Shown here: positions 19,468-30,021 of the stretch, in pieces | Layout of the letters: every line of letters begins with the position of its first letter | Position numbering within the stretch: the first letter of the stretch is position 1 | NCBI RefSeq assembly: GCF_000143415.4 | Contig: NW_003314332.1 | Span: 709,863-773,862 of the forward strand | Direction of reading: 5' to 3' | DNA length: 64,000 bases | Origin: Selaginella moellendorffii | Lineage: Eukaryota; Streptophyta; Lycopodiopsida; Selaginellales; Selaginellaceae | The notes under the pieces: model-generated | The model's database searches: none | Told to the model about the DNA's origin: nothing | What the model saw: only the letters and a program-made list of their open reading frames with translations | Position numbers and translations under genes: made by a program

Positions 19468-20163
19468 AGGAAAGACGTGGGCATCCATGTCATACACATG
19501 GATGCATAATACGTACGATTTTAAATTTAGGGGTAAAAATATACCTTGCTCAAGAGTATATTATATTTTAAGTAGCCACTAATTAATGAAAATCGAACCC
19601 TTGCCATTTTCTTTGATACGGAAAATATAGCACACTTTATTTCTCTTCCCTTAAACCAACTAAAAAAGGGGTAATTGTTTGATGAGAAAGCCCTTTGATG
19701 GCTATTTTATCCAAGGTTTCAAGGATCCACAATAACAGTATATTCAAATCTCATTCCATAATCACATGCACTACACATATCCACATCTTCTTGTAGGTCC
19801 ACTCCCATAATTTCACAAATTGACTTCCAATTCTCAGCAAAACTCTTCTCCATATTCATGTGGACACTGTAGAGAGGGTTGAGTCTTCCTCCTAACGCTC
19901 CATTTGCCTAGTATCCATATCTTTCCACTCATTATATGGATCTGTGTCATCATCATCTTTGGACGGGCATTCATCCAAATACCATAGGCCAGACAGGCCA
20001 GAATCCCCACCTCATAAACCAGAACTGTGCATGTTTTTTCCAGGCAAGGAAATTCGTCTTATCGAACTGCTCCATGTCTCTGGAGGAAGAAGATGACGCC
20101 ATCCTATCCTAGCATCTATGGCACTGATCTGCCAGAAAAACCTAACTTATTGCTCTGATACCA
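19468..20163 (-). other. Copia gag start and unassigned flank
   Basis: From the primer-binding site at 20152-20163 reading minus, a degraded gag beginning follows within ~150 bp (MEQFDKTNFLAWKKHAQFW), with stops soon after. The rest, to the end of the minisatellite, holds no frame I can assign. Confidence 0.5.
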
Positions 20164-20333
20164 TGATGAGAGAAGCCAGGCCTCATGGCCTAGTGTGCTA
20201 TAAAGAATGAGAACACTCCCAAAACAATCCCCTGGGATGGATCTCACACATGATGGGAAAGAAAACTAAGAAAGCCCTAAACTGAAGGAATGTGACTCAA
20301 GCTATAGGTGCTGTATGCCACGTGGCTCTAACA
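20164..20333 (-). repeat. 5' LTR of Copia element
   Basis: 170 bp, TG...CA bounded, starting TGTTAGAGCCACGTGGCATA and ending at the tRNA-Met primer-binding site. Its two ends match the 3' LTR near 8 kb. Confidence 0.75.
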
Positions 20334-20743
20334 AAATTGTCCCCCCTATATATATACACACGCTCTCATCTAATTGAGCAATTCTTAGTCAACTGATACA
20401 AAGTCAAGCAGAATTAATTGGAAACTGATCCCTTGCTTTGGTAGCTTCCTCGAATCTTACGAGCTACCGAAGTGGAAAATCGATCAGCCTTTCTTTGGCG
20501 GTGATCTCTTCCATGATGAGTGCGTATGACGCTGAAAATTCTTCATTTTTCGATCTCTCGCACGATCAATCAATCAGCAACTTTGAGCGTCAGCCAACTT
20601 GTTTCTGAAGTGTGTTCCAGCTGTTTGCCACACTTGATCAACAAAGTCAAGAAGAATTCATTGGAATGAGAAGTCAACTGATCCAATGCATGATCTAATA
20701 TAAGTTCTTCAATAAATATGTGTGAAGATCGATTCACCGGGAT
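20334..20743 (+). promoter_or_regulatory. upstream region of the MLKL-like pseudogene
   Basis: Holds a TATATATATA tract at ~20346-20356 directly beside the Copia 5' LTR. Its last ~30 bp (AATATGTGTGAAGATC...) are repeated upstream of the intact MLKL-like gene at 23.62 kb. Nothing else recognised. Confidence 0.35.
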
Positions 20744-21618
20744 ATGGCGACTGAGGGCTTGGTCGCCGCAGGCGCTACTGCAGCATTGGGAGCTCTTCGA
20801 GGAGATCTTCGAGGAACAGCCGACCTTCTGATCAAGCTTGCTTGTGCTGCTTGCAACAGCATAGGCAGATGCCAGGCGATGGCAGACAAGGTGAAGATGG
20901 TTAAAACCGCCCTCGAGAGCAGCTCATACAGGTACGACGATGTCAACCTTCAGGTTAATCTAGAAAAGCTGCTAGTTGTGATGAAAGACTGCGTGTGTCT
21001 TGTCGAGAAACACAGCAAGACGAGTACGGTGAGCTTCTTCTTCTCGTGCCACGCTCTCACTGTTGACGAATTTGACGACCTCAACGCGCGCCTCAATCGC
21101 TGCATCAGCTGCTTGAATCTGATCACATCTCCTCGTATGATCGCAGTCATGAGCACAAAGACGAGATCATAGCCCAAGTACAGGCCAACACAGCACGAAC
21201 TATTGAGGAGATAAAGCAGCTGGTCAAGGGCCAGGAGCCCGTAGAATATTTGACAGCCGTGCAGGGCGTTGTGACCGTGGGTGAAGCCTTGGCCGGGGAC
21301 TACATGATATCTGCGACGCTCACCGACAACAGCTCCTCAGTGTCACGGAAAGTCATCCTAGTGCAGTCACACGAGACAAAGAAGGAAGTTGCGATCCTGG
21401 AGAAACTAAGCCTTCACGAGTGCATACTTGAGTTGCTTGGCATCTTTCCATATGGTGAGTCCAAGCCTTAGACACCGACCTGCCTTTGATGAAAAGTGTG
21501 ACATCTACTCACTGGGAGTGGTGATTTGGGAGCACATCACTGGGAACTTTCCTTTCGCCAAATACACTAACTACCGAAAACTTACCAGAGATCGGAGCGA
21601 AAATGTTGCCCTCTTAAA
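20744..21618 (+). pseudogene. truncated MLKL-like pseudokinase copy
   Basis: Nearly identical to the start of the intact gene at 23654, but broken three ways. A 4-bp deletion near 21120 shifts the frame after codon ~126. A deletion equivalent to bases 24394-24704 of the intact copy (311 bp) removes the pseudokinase core at 21470. The 3' end is lost at ~21618, where sequence from the 3' flank of the glutaredoxin gene begins. The remaining N-terminal helical-bundle frame (about 126 codons plus a short shifted tail) could still be translated, but I see no reason to think it is. Confidence 0.85.
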
Positions 21619-23618
21619 AAAGCGAACTTAAGTGACAAACTCAAAAGTTAAAGAGTGAGTTTGGATAATCACGAAGCGTTCCTCACTTCCACTTGCAGTG
21701 GAAGTAAAAGAGTAGCAGCAATAAGAATACAAACATCTTGGTTTTATTTTTCTTTCTCTTGGCTTGGATTCGATTCGCTTGAAACGATGGAACTTTAGCT
21801 GGCGAGAGCTTCCTTGAGCTCCTTATTCTCTTTCATCTCCATGATAATGTCACAGCCCCCGATAAGCTCGCCTTTGAGGTAGAGCTGAGGATAAGTTGGC
21901 CAGTTTGAGAATGCCTTGAGCCCCTCGTCACTGAGAATATCAAAGCTGCCAAATTCGATGCCTTCCTCCTTGAGTGCGCTTGCCACCTTCTTGCTAAACC
22001 CGCACTTTGGCTCCTCGGGCGTCCCTTTCATGAAAAGCATTGTCGGGGACGAGTGAATCAGCTTTTTCAGCCGGCTGTTGATGTCTTCCTTTTCCTCTGT
22101 CGCCCCCACAGCTTCCTTGAGCTCGCCACTCTTGTGCATTTCCATGACGATGTCGCATCCACCTATCAGCTCGCCCTTGACGTATAGCTGCGGAAACGTT
22201 GGCCAGTTGGAGAAGGACTTGATGCCTTGCCGGACCTCTTCGTCGCTCAGAATGTCGAAGGAGCCAAAAGGAACTCCCACCTCCTCGAGTGCTCCCGCAA
22301 CTTTCTTGCTGAAACCGCACTTTGGCTCCGACGGACTCCCTTTCATGAACAGCATCACGTCGTGCGAGTGGATAAGCTTTTTTAGACGCTCCTCGAGAGT
22401 TTCCTCCGGTCCCTTGTCGGATCCATTGGCGTGAGCTTTGCTGCCATTCTCTTGCGACTTTAGCTTGGCGTCCGCAAGAGCTTCTCCCAGCTCCCCACTC
22501 TTGTGCATCTCCATTATCACATCACACCCTCACAAACAGCACACAATAGTAAGAAAAAAACGACCAAATGCAGCGATTGAGTGACTTTTCCTTTTCTACC
22601 TTTATAAAAACGAAGTAAGGCACCAAAGAAACGCTGTACTTTTCGGATATTTCTGGATGCTCCTCGGCTTCAACCTGTGAGTACAATAATTGGTGGATGT
22701 TTATTAGTCAAGTCTAGGCAAATCAGAGAAGAGAAAATCGAGCACACGCCCTGTCAAGCGAGACATGGCATACGGCACTGCAAGATCCAGAAGAGAAGGG
22801 GAAAAAAAAATAGCACCACCAACAACCAGACTCACTTAAGAATGAGACTTGCCATTCACAACTCCACAACAAAAATGTGACCGATTTAGAAACGTGGAAG
22901 ATGAAAGAGAAACAAAAAAAACAAGACAAGCAGCAGCGAATCGAGAAAAAAATAAATAAATAAAAATAAAATGCGATCCGAGAAATCGGTGAAGTATTAA
23001 CCGGTGAAGTATTGTATACAAACCCGGAGAAATCTGGCCCGCGGTGCAGTGTCGGCACAGAGCTGCTCGAAGACGACATCCATTTGCTTGGAGGCCTCGC
23101 ACCAGGGCGTACGGAAATGGAGCACGACCGATTTACCAGCCTTGACAACCTCGTCGAGATGCGCCAATCCACGAGCTTCTTCCACCATGAGCGCCATGGC
23201 TCTCCCTCTTCGATCGCTCGAGACCCTAGAACAGAGGAGACCTAGGGCAAGCTTTTAAAGAGGACGAGCAAGCGCATATTCCCTCCCAACAGATAGCGCA
23301 TATTCCACCACCGCCCCACCCAACGTTGTAGTGGTCAAACAGAGACCGCTTCTATACATAGACATCAGCAAAGAAACTAAAGAAATTAAGAGAGATTTAT
23401 TTCTGAAGCACTAGAATACATTACAAAATACCTTATGCACTTCTTTCTTCAGCTCGCCCACTTGCCACGTCAGCACTCAGTTAGGGCTCAATCAAACTAG
23501 ACACCGTTATCACCAGTGTCACTTTAGCCCATTATAACGTGCAAAACCCCGTTTTCGTGCATCGGGCGCCACGTGTTGAGCTGTGGCCGGCCAGATTACT
23601 ATACTAGGAGAGTGATGT
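21619..23618 (-). pseudogene. duplicated, internally deleted GRXS17 copy
   Basis: A copy of the 2595-4805 locus, running from the 3' flank shared with GME through the gene (21793-23197) to the G-box promoter. A ~398-bp deletion (equivalent to 3521-3918) removes the exon 3 acceptor, the linker and the first CGFS domain. A 12-bp deletion drops EVRQ from the third Grx domain. Exon 1 (23197-23024) is intact, with one visible change, APWC to TPWC. The frame from 22520 to 21795 still encodes two Grx domains with CGFS. A 209-bp insertion splits the promoter copy. Probably a pseudogene; a short two-domain product cannot be excluded. Confidence 0.85.
23327..23535. mobile_element. 209-bp insertion with 5-bp target duplication
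   Basis: Absent from the parental glutaredoxin promoter, where CCCAACGTGCAAAACCCC is continuous near 4700. In the copy it is flanked by AACGT on both sides (23322-23326 and 23536-23540). The insert starts TGTAGTGGTC and ends CCCATTAT. It has no obvious coding capacity or terminal inverted repeat. It could be a truncated solo LTR or a small non-autonomous element. Confidence 0.7.
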
Positions 23619-23653
23619 GGATAAAATATGTGTGAAGATTGATTCACCGGGAT

Positions 23654-25000
23654 ATGGCGACTGAGGGCTTGGTCGCCGCAGGGGCTAGTGCAGCATTGGG
23701 AGCTCTTCGAGGAGATCTTCGAGGAACAGCCGACCTTCTGATCAAGCTTGCTTGTGCTGCTCGCAACAGCATAGGCAGATGCCAGGCGATGGCAGACAAG
23801 GTGAACATGGTTACCACCGCCCTCGAGAGCAGATCATACAGGTACGACGATGTCAACCTTCAGGCTAATCTAGAAAAGCTGCTAGTTGTGATGAAAGACT
23901 GCGTGTGTCTTGTCGAGAAACACAGCAAGACGAGTGCGGTGAGCTTCTTCTTCTCGTGCCACGCTCTCACTGTTGACGAATTTGACGACCTCGACGCGCG
24001 CCTCAATCGCTGCATCAGCTGCTTGAATCTGAACTTCCACATCTCCTCGTATGATTGCAGTCATGAGCACAAAGACGAGATCATAGCCCATATACAGGCC
24101 AACACAGCACGAACAGCACGAACTATTGAGGAGATAAAGCAGCTGGTCAAGGGCCAGGAGCCCGTAGAATATTTGACAGCCGTGCAGGGCGTTGTGACCG
24201 TGGGTGAAGCCTTGGCCGGGGACTACATGATATCTGCGACGCTCACCGACAACAGCTCCTCAGTGTCACGGAAAGTCATCCTAGTGCAGTCACACGAGAC
24301 AAAGAAGGAAGTTGCGATCCTGGAGAAACTAAGCCTTCACGAGTGCATACTTGAGTTTCTTGGCATCTTTCCATATGGTGAGTCCAAGCCTTATCTTGTC
24401 TTTGAGAGGCCCTCCGAGGAAATGACAACATTGGACGAACTGATCAATAAGAACCCGGGGAGTTTTATGAGTGACTGGAGAGTAAAGAGACAGATCGCTC
24501 TGGAGCTGGCAAGAGGTATGAGAGACTCTCATCTGGCCGGTGTGGTCCACAAGAATTTCCGCAGCTCCAACATATTTCTTAGCGGTGACCTTCAGCACGC
24601 TAAGATCTTTGGCTTCTACCAGGGAAGGATCAAGCTGGAGCCAAGTGCCAAGAAGTGGATGAACGACGAGCAAGTCCGCTGGGCTGCACCTGAGCAAGTT
24701 CAGAGACACCGACCTGCCTTTGATGAAAAGTGTGACATCTACTCACTGGGAGTGGTGATTTGGGAGCTCATCACTGGGAACTTTCCTTTCGCCAAATACA
24801 CTAACTACCGAAAACTTACCAGAGATCGGGACGAAAATGTTGCCCTCTTGGATGACTTCCCTGTGGAATGCAAAGCAGGTGAACTGGGCAAGTTCAGCAG
24901 AATCTCTGAGCTCTGTAGAGATCCTCTGCCTGATAACAGACCATCTCTCGAGAACATTATCAATGATCTCCACAAGCTCCTTCCCGAAGAGATGATTTGA
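23654..25000 (+). CDS. MLKL-like protein: helical-bundle N-domain plus pseudokinase
   Basis: Single-exon frame, 448 residues from the ATG at 23654. Residues ~1-130 form a predicted alpha-helical bundle (DLLIKLACAARNSIGRCQAM, VTTALESRSY, CLVEKHSKTSAVSFFFSC, LNRCISCLNL), like the HeLo/four-helix domain of plant MLKL and related immune proteins. The C-terminal half is kinase-like, but catalytic features are lost: no Gly-rich loop or VAIK lysine, HKN in place of HRD, GFY in place of DFG. The later scaffold remains (RWAAPEQVQ, DIYSLGVVIWELITG). This is the plant MLKL design: the pseudokinase controls a membrane-active bundle in immunity-linked cell death. Assignment rests on architecture and motifs, not a search. 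It lies just downstream of its own broken copy. Confidence 0.7.
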   Translation: MATEGLVAAGASAALGALRGDLRGTADLLIKLACAARNSIGRCQAMADKVNMVTTALESRSYRYDDVNLQANLEKLLVVMKDCVCLVEKHSKTSAVSFFFSCHALTVDEFDDLDARLNRCISCLNLNFHISSYDCSHEHKDEIIAHIQANTARTARTIEEIKQLVKGQEPVEYLTAVQGVVTVGEALAGDYMISATLTDNSSSVSRKVILVQSHETKKEVAILEKLSLHECILEFLGIFPYGESKPYLVFERPSEEMTTLDELINKNPGSFMSDWRVKRQIALELARGMRDSHLAGVVHKNFRSSNIFLSGDLQHAKIFGFYQGRIKLEPSAKKWMNDEQVRWAAPEQVQRHRPAFDEKCDIYSLGVVIWELITGNFPFAKYTNYRKLTRDRDENVALLDDFPVECKAGELGKFSRISELCRDPLPDNRPSLENIINDLHKLLPEEMI

Positions 25001-26682
25001 AATTTGAAGTGCTTCATATTTCGGTGCAGTGTGTGAAGAAAATTATAATAAAAGAGCTTAGATCTTAGATCATCCATTTCTTGAAAGTGCATTTGGCTCC
25101 GGAGGCAGATCCCTGCAATCTTGTATGCTGGTACTGGTTGACATGCTCATGCTCAAAAAGTAAAGTAAATATTCCCTCGGTTCAAGGTTATCTTAGAATA
25201 TAAAGTTTTGTATGGAGTTTGTTAAAATGAATGCTTCTAAGAGAACCACAATCACAGAGATTGTAAAATAATGATAAATTTTCATCAAACAATTTCTAAC
25301 GTTAAAAATTGGTTTTAGGGTTTATCAGGAGAAAACTATTAAAATATATAGAAAATATTAAATTATATATAATTTAATATTTAAGCTATCTCAATTTTAT
25401 TAGATAAAATTATAATATAGGATAAAGTTTTCTTAAAGTACACAAAAAAAAATTTAAAAAAAAAAATTCACCACAATCTTAATTTATTATTCTAAACTCT
25501 TTGTGGTCATTATGAGTGGCAAATTTTTTATCTTTACCCATAGAAATTCATAATTAATAAAGATTTGCATTATCTAGACAAGTTGTCATATTTTTTTTCT
25601 TGTGATTAGAAAATATGGCATATAAACCTTTTTTCTCATGCGCAAAATAGCTATACAAAAACTAAAGTGGAAATATATTCTATATTAATATCTTAAGTAT
25701 AAAGATTATAAAAATTAACTATATTTAGGCTCAATAAAAAAATATTTTATAGTCCAAGATGTCTAGATTTAAAGTTATAAAAATTGTTATTATTGAGTTT
25801 CTTGAAAAGTTTACAGCAGTTAAATATTATGTTTATATTATTATTTTATATAGTAAGATCTTATATATAGGTAATTACTCCTCAAAGATATATAAATATA
25901 ATAGGTAATAATCTTTGAGGTAGTAAATATATAGGTAATTACTATAATTATATTTTAGTTTTAAATAAATTTTTAAAATTTTTCATTTTCAACTCAAATA
26001 AATTGCAGGGTTAGAGTTAATACTATTATTTGTAGTTTTAAACAGTATCTTAAATTTTTATTTTTCATGTTTTCTTCTAAATATCATAATCAAGACCAAA
26101 TCATCTATCCTTTAATCTTTTACCATATGAAATTTTTAGTCTTTTCACATACATTTATAATAAATCATTTGTTTTTTCCATCTAAAAATCATTAATCTTA
26201 CTGCAATGAACAAAGCTATAAAATGGAAAAAATCTTGCATAGCTCGCAACAAACATTTATTGAGGGATGTGCATGACTAGAATGGGATAGATACTGTCAA
26301 TAATATTGAATAATTTCAAGGACACAAACTCTGAAAATGTGTATTAAGATTTTGTTGAATCAGAATTTATTTTAGTGCCTACACTAAATGCTAGTTAGTA
26401 GCATATTTCTAAGGCATGAATCTCTATTACATTTTTCCTTATAGAACATTACCTTCCACCAGAAAAGATCCCTGTCCATACTAAATATAAGCATCCATAA
26501 TTAGACTTTGGTATTTATTTGAAACCAGGAAATATCTGAATGGTACTTTGAAAACTATTTTTGTAATCAAGGTAATTAAGCTATCGCACTGCACAGCTGA
26601 AAACAATAAAGAAATATGAAAAATTGACAAACAAAAGTTTCTAGCATACCCATTACTCCCAATTCAGCTCATTCTCATCTCC
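25001..26682. other. AT-rich intergenic stretch, no gene seen
   Basis: About 1.7 kb with long A/T runs and no frame above 60 codons. Short duplicated motifs such as ATATAGGTAATTACT occur near 25.87 and 25.93 kb. The first ~150 bp are probably the MLKL-like gene's 3' UTR. Confidence 0.6.
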
Positions 26683-27411
26683 TTAAGTGTTTAACATAGA
26701 AGAGCTGCTGTGAGGACCCACAGAAGTGGTAACATCAACGGGAGTGCTGAAATATAAAAGAAGTAAACTCCCGTAACAACAAAAAAACTACATACCAAGG
26801 AGAAGGCATCAAGCTCTCAGAGTCGATAGCAAGCTCTACAACACCTTGAAATTTTGTTAAAATATACCGCACTTTAGAAAGTTGATGAAGAACCTACCTT
26901 TCCTTCTCTCCTCCTCTGCACGCCAAAGCTTATGAGCCTGCCTAAGTATATCCTCTGGAGTGCTTTGGATGGAAGGATCTTTGGCACGCCGGTCTTGCAA
27001 CTCATTAGTAGCAAGCTTGAGTAAATCCGTCATCTTCAGAGTGCTCCACATGCTAATCCAGATAAGGTTTGACTAACTCGGTAGAGCATATATATCTAGC
27101 ACTTACTTGCCAACATAGATGTGACCAGATGAGTTCTTCACAGAACTGTGGAACATTTTCGGCATATCTTGGTGCAGCAAAGGGATGAAGACGTACCCAT
27201 CTGCCACACACTTAATACTCAAACACAAACTTGCAACAAATAACTCACCTTTCTCACAAATGATGCAAAGGGCTTCCATCCTAGCCCGACTGTATAAAGC
27301 TTGTCCTGTTGTCTTTATATCCTGGACTTTGCCTCCCACATTCTCTTTGTACACAATTGTCTCCCGCTTACGAGCCGCTTGCTTCTCCTTCTTGCGGCTA
27401 GTCTGCCCCAT
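26683..27411 (-). CDS. small basic five-exon gene, unrecognised
   Basis: I infer five exons: 27411-27249, 27200-27107, 27052-26898, 26844-26796 and 26746-26683, with GT-AG introns and a continuous frame of 174 codons. The product starts MGQTSRKKEKQAARKR, very basic and nuclear-localisation-like. It has two closely spaced Cys (EALCIICEKDGYVF) and a helical segment rich in charged residues (TPEDILRQAHKLWRAEEERR). No known domain is evident to me. It is tandem with, and 3' of, the deubiquitinase gene, with 185 bp between them. The last two exons are the weakest part: the frame after ERRKG could instead end by intron retention. Confidence 0.5.
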
Positions 27412-27596
27412 CAATCGAAAAAGCTTAAACCCTAAACCCCTAGGGTATTTATTCTGAGAGAAGAATCAATTGAGGAATCCTTCTATTTTAATTGCTGAAA
27501 AGCCTGATTCACCAAATTAGAAAACCAAAAAAAAAACAAAAGTCAGGCTAAAATGAAAAAGAAAGAAGGAAAATACAGTCCGTGTCCATTGATCGA

Positions 27597-29914
27597 TCAC
27601 TCTTTCTTGGGGACTCTCGACTTGTACAAACAAATGTAGGCTGTGTGCCAGTCCCCTGTGAGAACCCAATTAGTGGCGTCTTGTTTTCGGAAGCTCACTC
27701 ACCTCCTCCAGAGAGTTTTGTAATGTCTTCCTCCCGTTGTGGAATTGGGCGATCGTCGTCAAACTCGATCCATTTCCCTGAAACATTTAAAAAACACAAG
27801 TTTACCACAGACAAGTCCGGTATCTCTTGCCATTTTCTTGTTTGACCCAAGCCACATAGTGCCCCGAGTCGGCACTCCGTCCCTTGTGCGTCAAAACAGC
27901 CACCAAGTCGTATATGCCTGACAGTAAATAACTCTTGTGAGCAATTCCTTTGATTTTCACCGACCCCCTTCTCACCTGTTGGACTCCCTTGCTCAGTGGT
28001 AGACCAATCCTGTCCATGAGAGAGGTTAGGTAACTCCGATGCTGATAATTCCAAAAAGAAAAAGAGGGAAGGTTACCATAGACGAAGGCGCTGGTCCATC
28101 TTCAATCTTTCTCTTACCTTTAAGTCCAGCTTCTCTGTCCTCTTGTTCTCTCAAAAGCTGTAAATGAACAGACAAGGATGTTAACGACATGCAAGCAGAA
28201 TCGCAAATACCTCGCGTGGTGCCTTCAGTTCATTTTTTAAATCCTCCGAGCAAAAACCCATGACATCCAAAACTAATGGATAATCGACTTTCTGCACGTT
28301 AAAAGGACATTTTCTTTGAAGCAAATGTTTAAAACCAAAACTTACCCTCAAGATCTTTGCTTTCTGTTTCGTTTCCCGCTTCCAGAAGAAACGAACAAAC
28401 TGCACAGTCAAGTATCTGAACAAAACAGTGCACATTTAGAGCAATTGATAAATCATAAAACCCACGTACTGAGGAAGACGCGTGATAACGGATTCCTTGC
28501 TGTGAACTGCAGATCTACCCAAAGAAGGCGACGTTTTCTCGAGCTCGGATTTTAGCCCCTGCAAACGGACAGCGCAGCGTTCGCTAGCTGTTTCTTCAAG
28601 TAATGCGAACCTGTTTCAAGCCTTCGTTAAGATGATTGACGTCCTGTGAAATGTGGCACTTTAAAGAGTAGACAGTTTCAGCTTCTTCGGTCTCCTCTTC
28701 AGTTTCAGCGCACTTGATTCTGAAAAAAGAATAAAATCACATGTGTATCCGAACATGTCAGAAAATGACTCACCTGCTTGAGATGTCTACACCAAACAGA
28801 TTCTTTAGTGTCGCCTCCCTGGTAGAGAAATTAAGAAATACCACATCAGTCAGTGACAAGTAAACGCGGACCTGGTCTCTCCAGAAGATGGCCGCAAACG
28901 CTGAGAAAGTGTATACACGAGTTGCGTCCAGCATTCTTCCGCATCCTGCTGCATGTAAGCTCCATTGTTGGCTTGTTGAGCGAACTGTGGAAACTTGCTT
29001 CGCAACAGCTACAATAGGGAGCCATGAGTATATCAAGGAGCAACGTAGCAATGCTAGAGTACCGTCCAGAAGCGGAGAGGAGCCACTGCCCTGTGGCTGC
29101 TGTCAAGCTCGCCAAAGAGGTCACGCGCTGCAAGCGTTAGAGTATGTGATGACGGGTCCATGTCAGTCCCCGCTCCCGCGGAGTAGCTGCAAGCATACAC
29201 ATCACAAAGTCGTGGATGCGTAAGACCAAAACCAACCTTTTCAGAGCGGATCTTAGCTCCGGAACGGAATGGAGGCACTGAATGGTTGAGTTCATGTAGC
29301 ACGTATTGCCCAGGTTCATCAATCCTGCTGTGAATCCCTTTAGTAAGGGAGATAAGTTTCCAAGACGAATGGCGATGATTACTTTTTGTGTCGAAAGAAA
29401 AAGGAGATGAGATAAGCAAAACCACCAACCTGTTCGATCACTCCTTGCTCGTTCTCGGGCAAATCTTCCACAAACAGTGTGCTCTTTTCCGGAGCTTTGG
29501 GAGCTTCTTCGGCAGTTCCCATCATCATCAATCGCTGTCCCTGAGGAAAAGAAATGGCCAGAGTCACAGACATAAAAATCGTAACGCTACCTCCTTCACA
29601 GCAAGCTTGCTCCAGTCTCCATCGTCCTTTATTGACACCAACAAAGAGCTCAGCAAGCCTGAGAGAACGAGAAATAGAGTGAAGCGCAGCTTACCTTGAG
29701 CAGGCCGCCCTTGACCATGATCTTCTGCCTGTCTGGAGGAACTCCGGTGAGATCGAAGAGCTGGCATTTGAAAACGTAGGGCGGTTGCTCCGTGTCGATC
29801 TCCACAGAGGGGAACAGCTCCTTCTGCCACTTGACACTGACGGTAACTGCGCAGGGAAATGACGAGAGTGAGCGAGCGAGTGAGAGCGCGAGCGCGAAAT
29901 CGACCTGACGGCAT
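27597..29914 (-). CDS. UBP6: ubiquitin carboxyl-terminal hydrolase, UBP6/7 (USP14) type
   Basis: Proteasome-associated deubiquitinase that removes ubiquitin from substrates. Seventeen short exons can be traced from a 10-bp first exon (29914-29905) to the last (27655-27597). The N-terminal ubiquitin-like domain carries VSVKWQKELFPSVEID, PPDRQKIMVKGGLLK and GQRLMMMGT. The catalytic Cys box is GLMNLGNTCYMNSTIQCL, the QQDAEECWTQL motif follows, and the His box is DSGHYVAWVKQ. The sequence ends WIEFDDD, EEDITKLSGGGDWH then a basic tail. Every traced junction keeps frame and matches the UBP6/7 family. One intron (start 27830, after AAAATG) has a GC donor (GCAAGA). The promoter is shared head to head with a PPR gene 107 bp away. 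Confidence 0.93.
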
Positions 29915-30021
29915 TGTCACGAAGAACCCTAAATTCTGGGGAATTAGGTCGACAAGTTTGCTCGAGGTAAAAACTTTAAGGATGGAGCGCATTTGGATCT
30001 AGCAGACGGGCATGGCATCGC

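Larger units (their letters stand above)
7906..20333 (-). mobile_element. decayed Copia LTR retrotransposon hosting nested insertions
   Basis: Minus-strand element defined by matching ends: a 5' LTR at 20164-20333 (starts TG, ends CA) followed by a primer-binding site complementary to a tRNA-Met 3' end (20152-20163), and a 3' LTR at ~7906-8095 preceded by a purine tract (8096-8104). Between them lie a gag start, a rearranged interior and the integrase-RT-RNase H part of pol. The ~12 kb span is inflated by a minisatellite, an inverted RT piece and an entire Gypsy element. I could not find a clean target duplication at the outer ends. The element is dead: pol is broken into several frames and most of gag is missing. 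Confidence 0.75.

Noticed and set aside
19186-19582. Frames of 60-107 codons with a repeated DTPH-type pattern
   Set aside because: They read through the minisatellite units; no gene.
23639-23654. Earlier start for the MLKL-like protein (five codons upstream)
   Set aside because: That codon is TTG; the first ATG is at 23654 and matches the start of the broken copy at 20744.
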